Positions 8,322 through 19,238 of a DNA stretch of 64,000 bases are shown here, in pieces. The position numbers and the translations under genes were made by a program. The stretch lies in contig JANQPY010000057.1 in assembly GCA_028285245.1 (NCBI GenBank), forward strand, positions 1 through 64,000. The letters are read 5' to 3'. The notes under the pieces were generated by a model that saw only the letters and a list, made by a program, of their open reading frames with translations, did not search any database and was not told the DNA's origin. Numbering within the stretch: position 1 is the stretch's first letter; each line of letters opens with the position of its first letter. Origin of the DNA: Gammaproteobacteria bacterium. GTDB taxonomy: Bacteria > Pseudomonadota > Gammaproteobacteria > Steroidobacterales > GCA-2729495.

Positions 8322-9380
8322 ATGGCCACAGACAACGACAGCGGACAGCCTTCGGAACGCGCCCGGGAAATTCTTCGCGCTCTCATTCAGCACTATGCGC
8401 TGGACGGTCAGCCCGTCGGCTCGCGTACTCTGTCGCGTAACACCAATCTGGCGCTCAGCCCCGCAACCATTCGCAACGTGATGGCGGATCTTGAGGACCT
8501 GGGGTTCATCGCCGCGCCGCACACTTCGGCCGGGCGAGTGCCGACGGTGAAGGGCTACCGGTTTTTTGTCGACAGCCTCGTCAAGCTAAAGCCTCCGGGC
8601 GGGCGCGACCTCAAGTTGCTGCAGCATCAGCTTGAAGAAGAGGGCAACACCGACGCGAAAGTATTGGCTGCAACGGCGTCGGAAGCCCTGTCGTCGCTTA
8701 CGAGTATGGCCGGTGTAGTGACTGTTCCCCGGGCAGCGCATGCCCAGTTCCGTCAGGTCGAGTTTTTGCCGCTGTCGGACCAGCGCGTGCTGGCGATTCT
8801 CGTGATCAACGATGCCGAGGTGCAGAACCGCATTTTGCATGTCGAACGCGATTACTCTGTCGAAGAATTGCGGCGGGCAGCGAACTACCTGAATGAAGAG
8901 TTCGCCGGCCATGATCTGCGCCGTGTTCGCCAGGCTGTCGTCGGCCGGTTAAGCGACACTCGCCAGTCCATGAATGAACTCATGATCGACACCGTGAGAA
9001 TCGCTGAGAAGGCCTTGGAACCGGACGTGGCGCGGACTGAATTTGTGTTGTCTGGCGAGACCAAGCTGATGGACTTTCAGGAGCTGTCGGACATCGAGAC
9101 GCTGCGCCACTTGTTCGACGTCTTCAATCAGCAGCGCGATCTGCTGTATCTGCTGGATCGCAGTATCGCGGCCAACGGCGTGCAGATTTTTATCGGCGAA
9201 GAATCCGGCTATGAGGTGATGGACGGCGTCAGCCTCGTGTCTGCACCGTACCGCGTCGATAATGAGGTTGTTGGCGTGCTTGGCGTGATCGGACCGACGC
9301 GCATGGCCTACGAGCGGGTTATTCCAATTGTGGATATCACGGCCCGGCTTGTCGGCGCGGCCTTGAATTCCCAGGAATAG
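8322..9380 (+). CDS. hrcA: Heat-inducible transcription repressor HrcA
   Basis: 352 aa repressor that binds CIRCE operators with help from GroEL. The N-terminal winged helix (RAREILRALIQHYALDGQPVGSRTL, LSPATIRNVMADLEDLGFI) and SAGRVPTVKGYRFFVDSL are typical, and the C-terminal GAF-like domain ends IVDITARLVGAALN. The ATG at 8322 is used; the TTG at 8280 adds a tail without family similarity. It heads the cluster with grpE-dnaK-dnaJ. Because I see no CIRCE near these four genes, its targets (probably groESL) must lie elsewhere. Confidence 0.95.
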   Translation: MATDNDSGQPSERAREILRALIQHYALDGQPVGSRTLSRNTNLALSPATIRNVMADLEDLGFIAAPHTSAGRVPTVKGYRFFVDSLVKLKPPGGRDLKLLQHQLEEEGNTDAKVLAATASEALSSLTSMAGVVTVPRAAHAQFRQVEFLPLSDQRVLAILVINDAEVQNRILHVERDYSVEELRRAANYLNEEFAGHDLRRVRQAVVGRLSDTRQSMNELMIDTVRIAEKALEPDVARTEFVLSGETKLMDFQELSDIETLRHLFDVFNQQRDLLYLLDRSIAANGVQIFIGEESGYEVMDGVSLVSAPYRVDNEVVGVLGVIGPTRMAYERVIPIVDITARLVGAALNSQE

Positions 9381-9389
9381 CCCCCATTT
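9362..9389 (+). promoter_or_regulatory. Sigma-32 heat-shock promoter of grpE
   Basis: CTTGAAT at 9362-9368 and CCCCATTT at 9382-9389, separated by 13 bp, match the sigma-32 consensus CTTGAAA-N(11-16)-CCCCATnT with one mismatch. It overlaps the last codons of hrcA and lies 87 bp upstream of the grpE start. Confidence 0.8.
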
Positions 9390-9475
9390 ACCCGCCCATA
9401 GGCGCCGCCCGGCGCTGATGGCTATTGCCAGAACCATACATTGTCTGGGGCAAGCTGGATTGTTGGAGTTTTTGT

Positions 9476-10102
9476 ATGAGTAACTCGTCGGCGGAACGCG
9501 AGTCAGTACCTGAGAAGCCGGAAGACGCCCCTGTAGATGAGCCCCAGGCAGATGCATCGGGAGAGCCAGCCGGCCCGGAGACCGATGGCGCCCCGGGTGC
9601 TGAATCGAGCGATGCGGCAGAGCTCACTGCGGCGAGAGCTGCGCTGGAGGAGCAGCGCGAACTGCACCTGCGTGCAGTTGCCGAGATCGACAACCTGCGC
9701 AAGCGCAGCGCTCGTGAGATTGACAACGCCAGACGTTTTGCGATCGAGCGTTTCGCCAGCGAGCTCCTCGCTGTGATTGACAGTCTGGAAATGGGTCTTG
9801 CGTCAGGGGCATCCGCCGAGGCGCTGCTCGAGGGCTCCGAGGCTACCCTGCGGCTGCTGACTTCGAGTCTGGAGAAAGCGGGTGTCGAGGTTGTCGATCC
9901 GGAAGGCCAGAACTTCGACCCGGAATTGCATGAAGCCATGACGATGCAGCCTTCAGAGACCGCAGAGCCCGGCTCTGTGCTCACGGTGATCCAAAAAGGC
10001 TATACGCTCAACGGGCGTTTGCTGCGGCCGGCCCGCGTTGTGGTGGCCGCCGAGCCGCCTCCGCCCAGCGATGCCGACGAGTCTGACTCGACCGATTCTT
10101 AA
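9476..10102 (+). CDS. grpE: Nucleotide exchange factor GrpE
   Basis: 208 aa. Releases ADP from DnaK. The N-terminal 50 residues are acidic and disordered, followed by a long helix (LTAARAALEEQRELHLRAVAEIDNLRKR) and the C-terminal beta domain (GQNFDPELHEAMTMQPSE, VIQKGYTLNGRLLRPARV), all in family order. The ATG at 9476 has a GGAG site 9 bases upstream; the GTG-type upstream extension to 9425 does not resemble GrpE. It is driven by the sigma-32 promoter at 9362-9389. Confidence 0.96.
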   Translation: MSNSSAERESVPEKPEDAPVDEPQADASGEPAGPETDGAPGAESSDAAELTAARAALEEQRELHLRAVAEIDNLRKRSAREIDNARRFAIERFASELLAVIDSLEMGLASGASAEALLEGSEATLRLLTSSLEKAGVEVVDPEGQNFDPELHEAMTMQPSETAEPGSVLTVIQKGYTLNGRLLRPARVVVAAEPPPPSDADESDSTDS

Positions 10103-10108
10103 GAAACG

Positions 10109-10136
10109 CTTGAAAGCATCGATTTCCACCCAATAT
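10109..10136 (+). promoter_or_regulatory. Sigma-32 heat-shock promoter of dnaK
   Basis: A perfect CTTGAAA (10109-10115) is followed after 13 bp by CCCAATAT (10129-10136), one mismatch from CCCCATnT. It begins 7 bp after the grpE stop and ends 53 bp before the dnaK start. Confidence 0.8.
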
Positions 10137-10188
10137 ATGACCTATCAGCGGCCAGCATGAGGCTGCTCAACGCCTGCGGAGAGAAGTA

Positions 10189-12129
10189 ATGGGACGAGTG
10201 ATTGGCATTGATCTGGGCACCACGAATTCGTGTGTAGCCGTCATGGAAGGTGACAAGGCCAAGGTCATCGAGAACAGCGAGGGCGATCGCACGACGCCAT
10301 CGATCGTGGCATTCACTAAGGACGGCGAAGTCCTTACCGGGCAACCGGCCAAGCGCCAGGCAGTTACCAACCCCGCGAACACGCTGTTCGCTGTCAAGCG
10401 ATTGATCGGCCGACGCTTCGACGATGCGGTTGTTAAGCGCGACATGGACATGGTCCCTTACAACATCGTGAAAGCCGACAACGGCGATGCCTGGGTCGAA
10501 GTGAACGGCAACAAGATGGCGCCCCCTGAGGTCTCCGCGCGCGTCCTGCAAAAGATGAAGAAGACAGCCGAGGATTATCTCGGCGAGCCCGTGACCGAGG
10601 CCGTGATTACGGTGCCGGCTTACTTCAATGATTCGCAGCGCCAGGCAACCAAGGACGCTGGCAAGATCGCCGGCCTTGAAGTAAAGCGCATTATTAACGA
10701 GCCAACCGCGGCGGCGCTGGCTTACGGCATGGATAAGCAACGTGGCGACCGCAAGATCGCTGTGTACGATCTCGGTGGCGGTACGTTCGATATCTCGATC
10801 ATCGAGATCGCCGAGATTGACGGCGAGCATCAGTTTGAAGTGCTGGCGACCAATGGCGATACCTTCCTGGGCGGTGAAGATTTCGACCTGCGGATCATTC
10901 AGTACCTGGCTGATGAGTTTGAGAAGGAAAGCGGTGTAGATATCCGCAAGGATCCGCTGGCCATGCAGCGCCTTAAGGAAGCCGGCGAGAAAGCCAAGAT
11001 CGAACTGTCGTCACAGCAGCAAACCGAAGTAAATCTTCCGTACATTACGGCTGATCAGTCGGGGCCCAAGCATCTCAACATCAAGCTGACGCGCGCCAAG
11101 CTCGAGTCATTGGTCGAAGAGCTGGTGTCCCGTACCCTCGCGCCCTGCAAGACCGCACTGAAAGACGCCGGGCTGCAGGTGGGTGAAGTTGATGACGTTA
11201 TCCTGGTCGGCGGCCAGACGCGTATGCCGAAGGTCGGCGAGGAAGTGCAGGCCTTCTTCGGCAAAGAGCCGCGGCGTGATGTGAATCCTGATGAGGCGGT
11301 TGCTATTGGCGCGGCCATTCAGGCGGGCGTGCTGTCCGGCGATGTCAAAGATGTACTGCTGCTCGATGTGACGCCGCTGTCGCTCGGCATCGAAACCCTC
11401 GGTGGCGTGATGACGCGCCTGATCGACAAGAACACTACGATCCCGACAAAAGCGAACCAAACGTTTTCCACGGCAGACGACAATCAGACGGCAGTCACCA
11501 TTCACGTGCTGCAGGGTGAGCGCGAGCGGGCGCCGGACAACAAGTCGCTGGGACGCTTCGACTTGACCGATATTCCGCCCGCACCGCGCGGTATGCCGCA
11601 GATCGAGGTGGCTTTCGACATTGATGCCAACGGTATCCTGAACGTGTCGGCCAAGGATAAGGCCACGGGCAAGGAGCAGAAAATCGTTATCAAGGCGTCC
11701 AGCGGGCTGTCGGATGACGAAATTCAGCGGATGGTGAACGATGCCGAAACGCACGCCGAGGAAGACCGCAAGTTCCGCGAACTGGTGGATACCCGTAACC
11801 AGGCGGATGCATTGATTCACGGCACCGAAAAGTCGTTAAGCGATCTCGGCGAGAAAGTAACTCCCGAGGAGCGCTCGCAGGTAGAGGCGGCATTGAACGA
11901 TCTTAAGGATGCGTTGAAGGGCGATGACAAGGCTGCCATCGAGGCGAAGTCTGAGGCGCTGGCTCAGGCCTCGGCCGGGCTCGCACAAAAGGCCTACGAG
12001 CAGGCGCAGAGCGAGGCCGGCGAGTCGGCTGGCAGCGATACCCAGTCAGATGCCGGCGGCGGCGACGATGGCGTTGTCGATGCGGAGTTTGAGGAAGTGC
12101 GCGAGGACGAACGCAAGTCCGGCAGTTAA
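10189..12129 (+). CDS. dnaK: Chaperone DnaK (Hsp70)
   Basis: 646 aa ATP-dependent chaperone. The nucleotide-binding domain starts [17 protein letters not shown] and includes [13 protein letters not shown] and the [13 protein letters not shown] block. The substrate-binding domain and linker ([19 protein letters not shown]) begin near residue 385. The C-terminal lid ends in the acidic tail typical of bacterial DnaK ([11 protein letters not shown]). A GGAGAG ribosome site precedes the ATG. A sigma-32 promoter lies directly upstream, and dnaJ follows after 77 bp. Confidence 0.98.
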   Translation: MGRVIGIDLGTTNSCVAVMEGDKAKVIENSEGDRTTPSIVAFTKDGEVLTGQPAKRQAVTNPANTLFAVKRLIGRRFDDAVVKRDMDMVPYNIVKADNGDAWVEVNGNKMAPPEVSARVLQKMKKTAEDYLGEPVTEAVITVPAYFNDSQRQATKDAGKIAGLEVKRIINEPTAAALAYGMDKQRGDRKIAVYDLGGGTFDISIIEIAEIDGEHQFEVLATNGDTFLGGEDFDLRIIQYLADEFEKESGVDIRKDPLAMQRLKEAGEKAKIELSSQQQTEVNLPYITADQSGPKHLNIKLTRAKLESLVEELVSRTLAPCKTALKDAGLQVGEVDDVILVGGQTRMPKVGEEVQAFFGKEPRRDVNPDEAVAIGAAIQAGVLSGDVKDVLLLDVTPLSLGIETLGGVMTRLIDKNTTIPTKANQTFSTADDNQTAVTIHVLQGERERAPDNKSLGRFDLTDIPPAPRGMPQIEVAFDIDANGILNVSAKDKATGKEQKIVIKASSGLSDDEIQRMVNDAETHAEEDRKFRELVDTRNQADALIHGTEKSLSDLGEKVTPEERSQVEAALNDLKDALKGDDKAAIEAKSEALAQASAGLAQKAYEQAQSEAGESAGSDTQSDAGGGDDGVVDAEFEEVREDERKSGS

Positions 12130-12157
12130 GTTGCCTCGCACGGACGGAGACGCATCA

Positions 12158-12183
12158 CGGTCCCGGCGCTTGCGCCGGGACCG
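12158..12183 (+). terminator. Strong hairpin between dnaK and dnaJ
   Basis: Perfect 11-bp inverted repeat CGGTCCCGGCG / CGCCGGGACCG with loop CTTG. Only a short TTGT follows, so it may be a partial terminator or an mRNA-stabilising stem that lowers dnaJ expression relative to dnaK. Confidence 0.5.
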
Positions 12184-12206
12184 TTGTATAGGCGGCAGAT
12201 AACTTT

Positions 12207-13340
12207 ATGGCCAAACGAGACTACTACGAGGTGCTTGGGCTGGAGCGGGGCGCGGATGACGCTGCCCTGAAGAAAGCCTATCGGCGCCTGGCCATGAAGT
12301 ACCACCCCGATCGCAACCCGGACGATGCGCAGGCCCAGGAGCGCTTCACGGAAGCCAAGGAGGCCTACGAGGTCTTGACCGATCCGCAGAAGCGGGCGGC
12401 CTACGATCAATATGGTCACGCAGGTGTGGAGGCAGCCGGCGGCATGGGCGGTGGCTTCAACCCCGGTGACGCGTTTGGCGATGTCTTTGGGGATGTCTTT
12501 GGCGACATCTTTGGTGGCGGCCGCGGCCGCGGGCGTACGAACGTCTATCGAGGTGCTGATCTACGGTACGACCTGGAACTTGATCTCGAGCAGGCGGTGT
12601 TCGGCGACACCGTGAATGTCAATATCCCCACCCTCAACGCATGTCAGACCTGCGAAGGCTCCGGCGCGAAGCCGGGCACTGACGTTAAGGATTGCACGAC
12701 CTGCGGTGGCGCCGGCCAGGTGCGCCGACAGCAGGGGTTTTTCTCGATTCAGCAAACCTGTCCCAACTGTCGTGGCGCCGGCAAGGTGGTTGAAACGCCG
12801 TGCTTGAGCTGCGGAGGGCGTGGCCGCATTCAGGAAGATAAAACGCTGGCGGTTAAGGTACCGCCGGGCGTCGACAACGGCGATCGCATCCGCCTTAGCG
12901 GCGAAGGCGAGGCCGGCCAGAACGGTGGTCCGCCCGGTGACCTGTATGTCGATCTCGCTGTGCGTCCACATCGACTATTCACGCGCGAAGGGCCTAACCT
13001 TGCCTGCAGTGTGCCAATCGCCTTTAGCACTGCCGCCCTGGGCGGTTCCGTGACCGTGCCGACACTGGATGGAGAGGTCACTGTTAAGGTACCGGGGGAG
13101 ACGCAGTCCGGACGTGTCTTTCGTCTGCGCGGTAAGGGGGTCAAGCCGGTGCGTGGGGGTGGCACGGGAGACTTGTACTGCACCGTAGAGGTAGAAACGC
13201 CGGTCAACCTGACCAGCGAGCAAAAAGAGTTGCTGCAGAAGTTCAATGACTCCCTGATGGCAAAAGGTGATCGGCACCGGCCTCGTTCACAGTCCTGGAC
13301 TGACAACGTGCGAGAGTTTTTCGAGAAAATCAGTTCCTAG
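12207..13340 (+). CDS. dnaJ: Co-chaperone DnaJ (Hsp40)
   Basis: 377 aa. Stimulates DnaK ATPase and delivers substrates. The J domain (residues 1-70) holds the HPD motif in [10 protein letters not shown] Gly/Phe-rich linker follows. Four CxxCxGxG-type zinc motifs are visible ([39 protein letters not shown]), then the C-terminal substrate domains. The length is normal for type I DnaJ. It follows dnaK across the hairpin at 12158-12183. Confidence 0.98.
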   Translation: MAKRDYYEVLGLERGADDAALKKAYRRLAMKYHPDRNPDDAQAQERFTEAKEAYEVLTDPQKRAAYDQYGHAGVEAAGGMGGGFNPGDAFGDVFGDVFGDIFGGGRGRGRTNVYRGADLRYDLELDLEQAVFGDTVNVNIPTLNACQTCEGSGAKPGTDVKDCTTCGGAGQVRRQQGFFSIQQTCPNCRGAGKVVETPCLSCGGRGRIQEDKTLAVKVPPGVDNGDRIRLSGEGEAGQNGGPPGDLYVDLAVRPHRLFTREGPNLACSVPIAFSTAALGGSVTVPTLDGEVTVKVPGETQSGRVFRLRGKGVKPVRGGGTGDLYCTVEVETPVNLTSEQKELLQKFNDSLMAKGDRHRPRSQSWTDNVREFFEKISS

Positions 13341-13361
13341 TCGCGGGATAGGAGAGGAGCC

Positions 13362-14168
13362 ATGTTGCGCGTTGCAATTTTCGGTGCCAGCGGCCGCATG
13401 GGTCGGACGTTGCTACAGCAGATTGACGCCAGCGATGATTTGACGCTGGCGGGGGCCGCGACTGAACCGAACGATCCCAGGCTGGGCGAGGACGCCGGCA
13501 CGCTGTCCGGATTGCCTTCGTTGCGAATTGCGCTGACCGATGATCCTTCAGCCGCGGTCGCCGACTGCGATGTCGCAATCGATTTCACGCTGCCGGCAGC
13601 CACAGCGGGCAACGTCGATGCCTGTCTGGCGGCAAAGGTGCCGATGGTGATCGGCACAACCGGCCTGGATGAAGTGGGGGAAGCCGCCTTAACGGCGGCC
13701 GCAAAGAAGATTCCGCTGGTCTATGGACGCAACATGAGTGTTGGGGTCAATCTGGTGACCGAGCTGGTCCGGGTGGCGGCAGATAAGCTGGGCACCGACT
13801 ACGATATTGAGATAACCGATGTACACCATCGCGACAAGGTAGACGCGCCTTCCGGCACGGCTCTGCAGCTGGGCGAGGCGGCCGCGACGGGCCGTGGTGT
13901 CGCCCTCGGTGATGTGGCGGTTTACGCACGCCACGGGCGCACAGGCGCCCGGGATGCGGGCGCCATTGGTTTCGTCGCCCTGCGGGCCGGGGGGGTTGTG
14001 GGTGATCACGACGTCCTGTTCGCGAGCAGTGAGGAGATTGTCACGCTTGGGCACCGCGCTACGGACCGCGCGGTCTTCGCACGGGGCGCTCTGCGCGCGG
14101 CGCGCTGGGTCGCGGAGCAGCCCCCAGGGCGCTACTCGATGCGTGACGTACTAGGCTTCGCGGCCTGA
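13362..14168 (+). CDS. dapB: 4-hydroxy-tetrahydrodipicolinate reductase
   Basis: 268 aa. NAD(P)H-dependent step of the diaminopimelate/lysine pathway. The nucleotide-binding start VAIFGASGRMGRTLLQQI, the central DFTLPAA region, and the signature ITDVHHRDKVDAPSGTALQLG are seen. A GGAGAGGAG ribosome site precedes the ATG. It lies 21 bp behind dnaJ, a frequent neighbour arrangement upstream of carAB. Confidence 0.97.
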   Translation: MLRVAIFGASGRMGRTLLQQIDASDDLTLAGAATEPNDPRLGEDAGTLSGLPSLRIALTDDPSAAVADCDVAIDFTLPAATAGNVDACLAAKVPMVIGTTGLDEVGEAALTAAAKKIPLVYGRNMSVGVNLVTELVRVAADKLGTDYDIEITDVHHRDKVDAPSGTALQLGEAAATGRGVALGDVAVYARHGRTGARDAGAIGFVALRAGGVVGDHDVLFASSEEIVTLGHRATDRAVFARGALRAARWVAEQPPGRYSMRDVLGFAA

Positions 14169-14172
14169 GCGC

Positions 14173-14200
14173 TTGCGTGGTCGCCGCGCTGGCTTACAAT
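14173..14200 (+). promoter_or_regulatory. Sigma-70 promoter of carAB
   Basis: TTGCGT (14173-14178) and TACAAT (14195-14200) are 16 bp apart, giving a start near 14207 and a leader of about 100 nt before carA. Confidence 0.65.
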
Positions 14201-14235
14201 AGCGCGGGTCCCATTGGTCTTTCAGTCGTTCAGGG

Positions 14236-14267
14236 CGGGAGGGATCCCTTCGCGGAGCCTCCCGTTT
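14236..14267 (+). terminator. Hairpin in the carA leader (possible attenuator)
   Basis: Inverted repeat CGGGAGG (14236-14242) / CCTCCCG (14258-14264) followed by TTT lies inside the transcribed leader of carA. The T-run is short. It could serve as a transcription attenuator or just as leader structure. Confidence 0.4.
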
Positions 14268-14305
14268 GTCGTGCCCATGTATCTGAATTTCGAGAGCGTT
14301 AATTG

Positions 14306-15478
14306 ATGAGTGAGCCGGCGATACTGGCGCTGGAGGACGGCACCGTGCTGTCCGGTATCTCAGTCGGTGCCTCGGGCCGGACCATCGGCGAAGTTGTCTT
14401 TAATACGGCGATGACGGGGTATCAGGAAATTCTCACTGACCCTTCTTATTGCCGCCAGATCGTAACCTTGACTTACCCGCACGTGGGCAACACGGGCACG
14501 AACAGCTTTGATAATGAAAGCCAGCAGGTTTATGCATCGGGTTTGGTAATCCGGGATCTGCCGCTGTTGACGAGTAGCTGGCGCGAGGAGCTGTCCCTGC
14601 CTGAGTTCCTGCGCCGGGCAAATACCGTGGCGATCGCAGAATTGGATACGCGAAAGCTCACGCGCATTCTGCGCGATAAAGGCGCACTGGCCGGCTGCAT
14701 CATGACCGGCGAGGTGGATCAGGGAGCGGCGGTTGCGCATGCGCGACGCTTCCCCGGTCTGGCGGGGATGGACCTGGCTCGCGTGGTAACAACTGAGGGC
14801 GCCTACCAGTGGAGTATGGGCTCTGACTGGCCGGCGGTGAACGGGATGCCGCGCAAGCGCGTGAACTCGCTCAGCGTCGTGGTTTACGACTTCGGCATTA
14901 AGCGCAATATTCTTCGTCTGTTGGTCGACCAGAACTGTCAGCTCATCGTCGTGCCCGCCAGCACGCCGGCCGCCGATGTCCTGGATATGGCACCCGATGG
15001 CGTCTTCTTGTCGAACGGACCGGGTGATCCGGAACCCTGCGACTACGCGATTGAAGCGATTCGTGAAATCCTCGCAGCGGGCCTGCCGACTTTCGGTATC
15101 TGCCTTGGCCATCAGCTGCTTGCGCTGGCCAGCGGCGCCAAGACAAAGAAGATGAAGTTTGGCCACCACGGTGCCAATCACCCAGTGCAGGACCTCGACA
15201 CCGGCAGGGTGGCAATCACCAGCCAGAACCATGGCTTCGCGGTGGACGAGGAAAGCCTGCCCGAGAATCTTCGGCCAACGCACCGATCCCTATTTGATAA
15301 TTCGCTTCAGGGAATTGAGCGAACTGATTGTTCTGCCTTTGGTTTTCAGGGTCACCCGGAGGCCAGTCCGGGGCCCCACGACGTGCGGTTGATGTTCGGC
15401 CGCTTTACCGCAGCGATGCGGCAGCGGCGGGAGAACAAATCGCCCGCGGCACCGCCCTCGGCCCAGGCGAGTGGCTAA
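14306..15478 (+). CDS. carA: Carbamoyl-phosphate synthase small subunit (glutaminase)
   Basis: About 390 aa. Hydrolyses glutamine and passes ammonia to CarB for carbamoyl phosphate, the precursor of arginine and pyrimidines. The N-terminal CPSase domain is followed by a class I glutamine amidotransferase domain with nucleophile motif [12 protein letters not shown] and the His-Glu pair in [12 protein letters not shown]. The ATG at 14306 is 9 bases behind a GAGAG site; a TTG codon directly precedes it. carB follows after 38 bp. Confidence 0.97.
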   Translation: MSEPAILALEDGTVLSGISVGASGRTIGEVVFNTAMTGYQEILTDPSYCRQIVTLTYPHVGNTGTNSFDNESQQVYASGLVIRDLPLLTSSWREELSLPEFLRRANTVAIAELDTRKLTRILRDKGALAGCIMTGEVDQGAAVAHARRFPGLAGMDLARVVTTEGAYQWSMGSDWPAVNGMPRKRVNSLSVVVYDFGIKRNILRLLVDQNCQLIVVPASTPAADVLDMAPDGVFLSNGPGDPEPCDYAIEAIREILAAGLPTFGICLGHQLLALASGAKTKKMKFGHHGANHPVQDLDTGRVAITSQNHGFAVDEESLPENLRPTHRSLFDNSLQGIERTDCSAFGFQGHPEASPGPHDVRLMFGRFTAAMRQRRENKSPAAPPSAQASG

Positions 15479-15516
15479 AGCCCCGAGCAAACGAGCATTG
15501 ATCGGAGGTTCTCTTC

Positions 15517-18500
15517 GTGCCTAAACGCACTGACATAAAAAGTATTCTGATCATCGGGGCCGGCCCTATCGTGATCGGCCAGGCCTGCGAATTCGATTAC
15601 TCCGGCGCGCAGGCCTGCAAGGCGCTAAAGGCAGAGGGTTATCGCGTCATTCTGGTCAACTCTAATCCGGCGACCATCATGACGGACCCGGAGATGGCCG
15701 ACGCCACCTACATTGAGCCGGTGAACTGGCAGGCGGTGGCAAAAATTATCGCCAGCGAGCAGCCCGATGCGCTGCTGCCGACCATGGGCGGCCAGACAGG
15801 CCTCAATTGCGCGCTCGACCTCGTGCGCGAGGGCGTGCTGAAAGACCATAACGTGGAGTTGATTGGGGCTTCGCGCGATGCGATCGATACCGCCGAGGAT
15901 CGTGATTTATTCCGCAAGGCCATGGCCGACATCGGGCTGGAGTGCCCCCGGGCGGAGATCGCCCACACGATGGAAGAGGCGCTGGCTGCTCAACAGCTAA
16001 TCGGTTTCCCAACCATCATCAGGCCGTCTTTCACCATGGGCGGTAGTGGTGGCGGCATTGCCTACAACCTGGATGAGTTCGAGGAAATTGTGGCCCGCGG
16101 CCTCGATCTGTCACCGACGACGGAGGTGCTGCTGGAAGAGTCGGTGATCGGCTGGAAAGAGTTCGAGATGGAGGTTGTGCGTGACAACAAGGACAACTGC
16201 ATCATCGTCTGTGCCATCGAGAATGTTGACGCCATGGGCGTACACACCGGTGACTCAATTACCGTCGCACCGACCCAAACACTAACCGACAAGGAGTATC
16301 AGCTCCTGCGCAATGCATCGATCGCGGTGCTCCGCCGGATCGGGGTGGATACCGGCGGTTCTAACGTGCAGTTTGCGCTGAACCCAGCGGATGGCCGTTT
16401 GCTGGTCATTGAAATGAATCCGCGTGTGTCCCGTTCCTCGGCACTGGCCTCCAAAGCCACCGGCTTTCCTATTGCCAAGGTCGCAGCCCAGCTCGCCGTC
16501 GGTTACACGCTGGATGAGCTGCGCAACGACATCACGGGTGGCGCCACACCGGCATCGTTTGAGCCGGCGATCGATTATGTGGTGACGAAGATTCCGCGGT
16601 TTACGTTTGAGAAGTTTCCAGGGGCCAACGATCGCTTAACGACGCAGATGAAATCGGTCGGCGAAGTGATGGCCATTGGCCGCACGTTTCAGGAATCGCT
16701 GCAGAAAGCACTCCGCGGCCTCGAAACCGGCATCGACGGCCTCAGCGAACGGTTGCCGGCGATGCCCAGCGAAGATCAGCTCGAAGAACTGGCCCAGGAG
16801 CTGCGCTTGCCCCGGGCGGAACGCCTGTTGTACGTCGCCGATGCGTTTCGGCACGGCTGGACACTGGAGCGGGTGGCTGAGCTGAGCGGCATCGATCCGT
16901 GGTTCCTGGCCCAGATCGAAGATCTCATTCAGCGCGAGCAGCAGGTGCGTAGCGAAGGACTGGCGGCACTGCAGCCTGACAGCCTGCGGACGCTCAAGCG
17001 CAAAGGCTTCTCGGACAGCCGCCTCGCCAAGCTGCTGCGGACAGATGAAAAGGTAGTCCGCGAGCACCGTCAGGAGGCGGGCCTGCGCCCCGTCTTTAAA
17101 CGTGTCGATACTTGTTCCGCCGAATTCGCGACGACCACGGCCTACATGTACTCCACCTACGAGGAGGAGTGCGAGTCTGAGCCATCGAACGCTGAGAAGG
17201 TCATGATCCTGGGCGGTGGTCCCAATCGGATCGGGCAGGGCATTGAGTTTGACTATTGCTGCGTGCACGCCGCGCTGGCGCTGCGCGAGGCAGGTTACGA
17301 AACCATCATGGTGAACTGTAATCCGGAGACGGTCTCAACGGATTTTGATACTTCAGATCGCCTGTACTTCGAGCCGCTGACGTTTGAGGACGTGATGTCG
17401 GTAATCGAAGTGGAGAAGCCTGTAGGCGTGATTGTTCAGTATGGCGGGCAGACGCCGCTCAAGCTGGCGCGCGCATTGGAGCGCGCGGGCGCGCCCATCG
17501 TCGGCACATCACCTGACTCTATCGATCTGGCGGAAGACCGCGAGCGTTTTCAGCAGCTACTCAAACGGGCGAACCTCAAGCAGCCGCCCAACTGCACGGT
17601 CCGCTCAGTTGAGGAAGCCAGCCAGATGAGCGGGGAGGTCGGTTTTCCCCTGGTAGTGCGGCCTTCTTACGTGCTGGGTGGTCGTGCCATGGAGGTTGTG
17701 CACAACGAGGATGACTTGGCAGCCTACATGCGCGATGCCGTGCAGGTATCCAACGACAGTCCCGTGCTGCTGGACCGTTTTCTGGACCAGGCCGTTGAAG
17801 TTGATGTCGACTGCGTTTCCGACGGACACCAGGTGGTTGTGGGCGGCATCATGGAGCATGTCGAACAGGCGGGAGTGCATTCCGGCGACTCGGCTTGCTC
17901 GCTGCCGCCGGCCACGCTGACTGAAGAAGTTCAGGCTGAACTCGCTCGTCAGGTCATCACGATGGCACGCGCGCTCGACGTTAAAGGCCTCATGAACACG
18001 CAGTTCGCCATACAGAACGGCATCATTTATGTGCTGGAGGTCAATCCACGCGCGTCACGGACGGTGCCTTTTGTTTCTAAAGCCACCGGTGTGCCGCTCG
18101 CGAAAGTCGGCGCGCTGGCGATGATGGGGCGCACCCTGGAGGAGCAGGGCATTAGCCCGCGCAAGGCGCCGGCTTACTACTCCGTTAAAGCCTGCGTGTT
18201 CCCGTTCAACAAATTTCCTACTTCTGATCCCATCTTGGGACCCGAGATGAAGTCCACGGGCGAAGTCATGGGCACTGGACGCTCGTTCGCCGAGGCTTAT
18301 GCCAAGGCGCAGGTGGCCTCAGGTCATCTTCTGCCGCAGCGAGGCACAGCGCTCCTGTCGGTGCGGGACCGCGATAAGTCGGGCGCAGTACAGTTGGCCC
18401 GTGTCCTTGAGCAGCGCGGCTTCGATCTGGTGGCCACCAGCGGCACTGCCGTGGCGCTAGCTGAGCAAGGCGTGCGTTGTCGGCGAGTGAATAAAGTGCG

Positions 18501-18741
18501 CGAGGGTCGGCCGCATATCGTCGACATGATAAAGAACGGCGAGATTTCCTTTATCGTCAACACCACTGAGGGCAAGCAGGCCATTCGCGAATCGCAGGCG
18601 ATACGCGCCGCCGCGGTCACCCGTAAAGTGACTTACTACACAACGCTTGCGGCAGCCATGGCGACCAGTATGACGCTGGATCATGCCGATGGCAGCGACG
18701 TGATGCGCCTGCAGGATTTGCACGAGGAGGCCGCCGCTTGA
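15517..18741 (+). CDS. carB: Carbamoyl-phosphate synthase large subunit
   Basis: 1074 aa, full length. Two homologous ATP-grasp halves are visible: the first begins [22 protein letters not shown], the second near residue 560 begins [19 protein letters not shown]. An oligomerisation domain separates them, and the C-terminal MGS-like allosteric domain (about residue 940 on, [20 protein letters not shown]) is present. It starts with GTG behind GGAGG. Its TGA overlaps the greA start by 3 bp. Confidence 0.98.
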   Translation: MPKRTDIKSILIIGAGPIVIGQACEFDYSGAQACKALKAEGYRVILVNSNPATIMTDPEMADATYIEPVNWQAVAKIIASEQPDALLPTMGGQTGLNCALDLVREGVLKDHNVELIGASRDAIDTAEDRDLFRKAMADIGLECPRAEIAHTMEEALAAQQLIGFPTIIRPSFTMGGSGGGIAYNLDEFEEIVARGLDLSPTTEVLLEESVIGWKEFEMEVVRDNKDNCIIVCAIENVDAMGVHTGDSITVAPTQTLTDKEYQLLRNASIAVLRRIGVDTGGSNVQFALNPADGRLLVIEMNPRVSRSSALASKATGFPIAKVAAQLAVGYTLDELRNDITGGATPASFEPAIDYVVTKIPRFTFEKFPGANDRLTTQMKSVGEVMAIGRTFQESLQKALRGLETGIDGLSERLPAMPSEDQLEELAQELRLPRAERLLYVADAFRHGWTLERVAELSGIDPWFLAQIEDLIQREQQVRSEGLAALQPDSLRTLKRKGFSDSRLAKLLRTDEKVVREHRQEAGLRPVFKRVDTCSAEFATTTAYMYSTYEEECESEPSNAEKVMILGGGPNRIGQGIEFDYCCVHAALALREAGYETIMVNCNPETVSTDFDTSDRLYFEPLTFEDVMSVIEVEKPVGVIVQYGGQTPLKLARALERAGAPIVGTSPDSIDLAEDRERFQQLLKRANLKQPPNCTVRSVEEASQMSGEVGFPLVVRPSYVLGGRAMEVVHNEDDLAAYMRDAVQVSNDSPVLLDRFLDQAVEVDVDCVSDGHQVVVGGIMEHVEQAGVHSGDSACSLPPATLTEEVQAELARQVITMARALDVKGLMNTQFAIQNGIIYVLEVNPRASRTVPFVSKATGVPLAKVGALAMMGRTLEEQGISPRKAPAYYSVKACVFPFNKFPTSDPILGPEMKSTGEVMGTGRSFAEAYAKAQVASGHLLPQRGTALLSVRDRDKSGAVQLARVLEQRGFDLVATSGTAVALAEQGVRCRRVNKVREGRPHIVDMIKNGEISFIVNTTEGKQAIRESQAIRAAAVTRKVTYYTTLAAAMATSMTLDHADGSDVMRLQDLHEEAAA

Positions 18742-19214
18742 GCAAGTTTCCGATTACCGTGCGGGGAGCGGAACAGCTGCGTACCGAGCTCAAACGGCTC
18801 AAGACGGAGGATCGCCCGCGGATTGTCAATGCGATAGCTGAGGCGCGCGCGCATGGCGACCTGCGTGAAAACGCGGAGTATCACGCGGCCAAGGAAGAGC
18901 AGGGCTTCACAGAGGGTCGCATTAAAGAGATCGAGGCGAAGCTTTCAAATGCAGAGATTATCGATGTGACGCGCCTCGGTGCGACGGGCCGGGTCGTCTT
19001 CGGTGCAACTGTCGTCCTGCTGGATGAAGACGGATCCGATGAGGTCACGTACCGTATCGTTGGTGAGGATGAGGCTGATATCAGCGCCGGGCTAATATCA
19101 GTGACGTCGCCGATCGCCCGGGCGCTCATTGGCAAAGAGGACGGCGATGAAGTGACCTTCGATGCACCGGGCGGGCGCCAGGCATTCGAGATTGTCGAAG
19201 TCCGCTACGTCTGA
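18738..19214 (+). CDS. greA: Transcription elongation factor GreA
   Basis: 158 aa. Stimulates cleavage of backtracked RNA by RNA polymerase. The N-terminal coiled coil ([22 protein letters not shown], with the acidic tip D and E residues) and the C-terminal FKBP-like domain ([18 protein letters not shown]) are typical. It starts with TTG overlapping the carB stop (TTGA), indicating translational coupling. The preceding GAGGAGG is a good ribosome site. Confidence 0.97.
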   Translation: MSKFPITVRGAEQLRTELKRLKTEDRPRIVNAIAEARAHGDLRENAEYHAAKEEQGFTEGRIKEIEAKLSNAEIIDVTRLGATGRVVFGATVVLLDEDGSDEVTYRIVGEDEADISAGLISVTSPIARALIGKEDGDEVTFDAPGGRQAFEIVEVRYV

Positions 19215-19238
19215 TTCGTCGGAGGCTGACCGGGCAAA

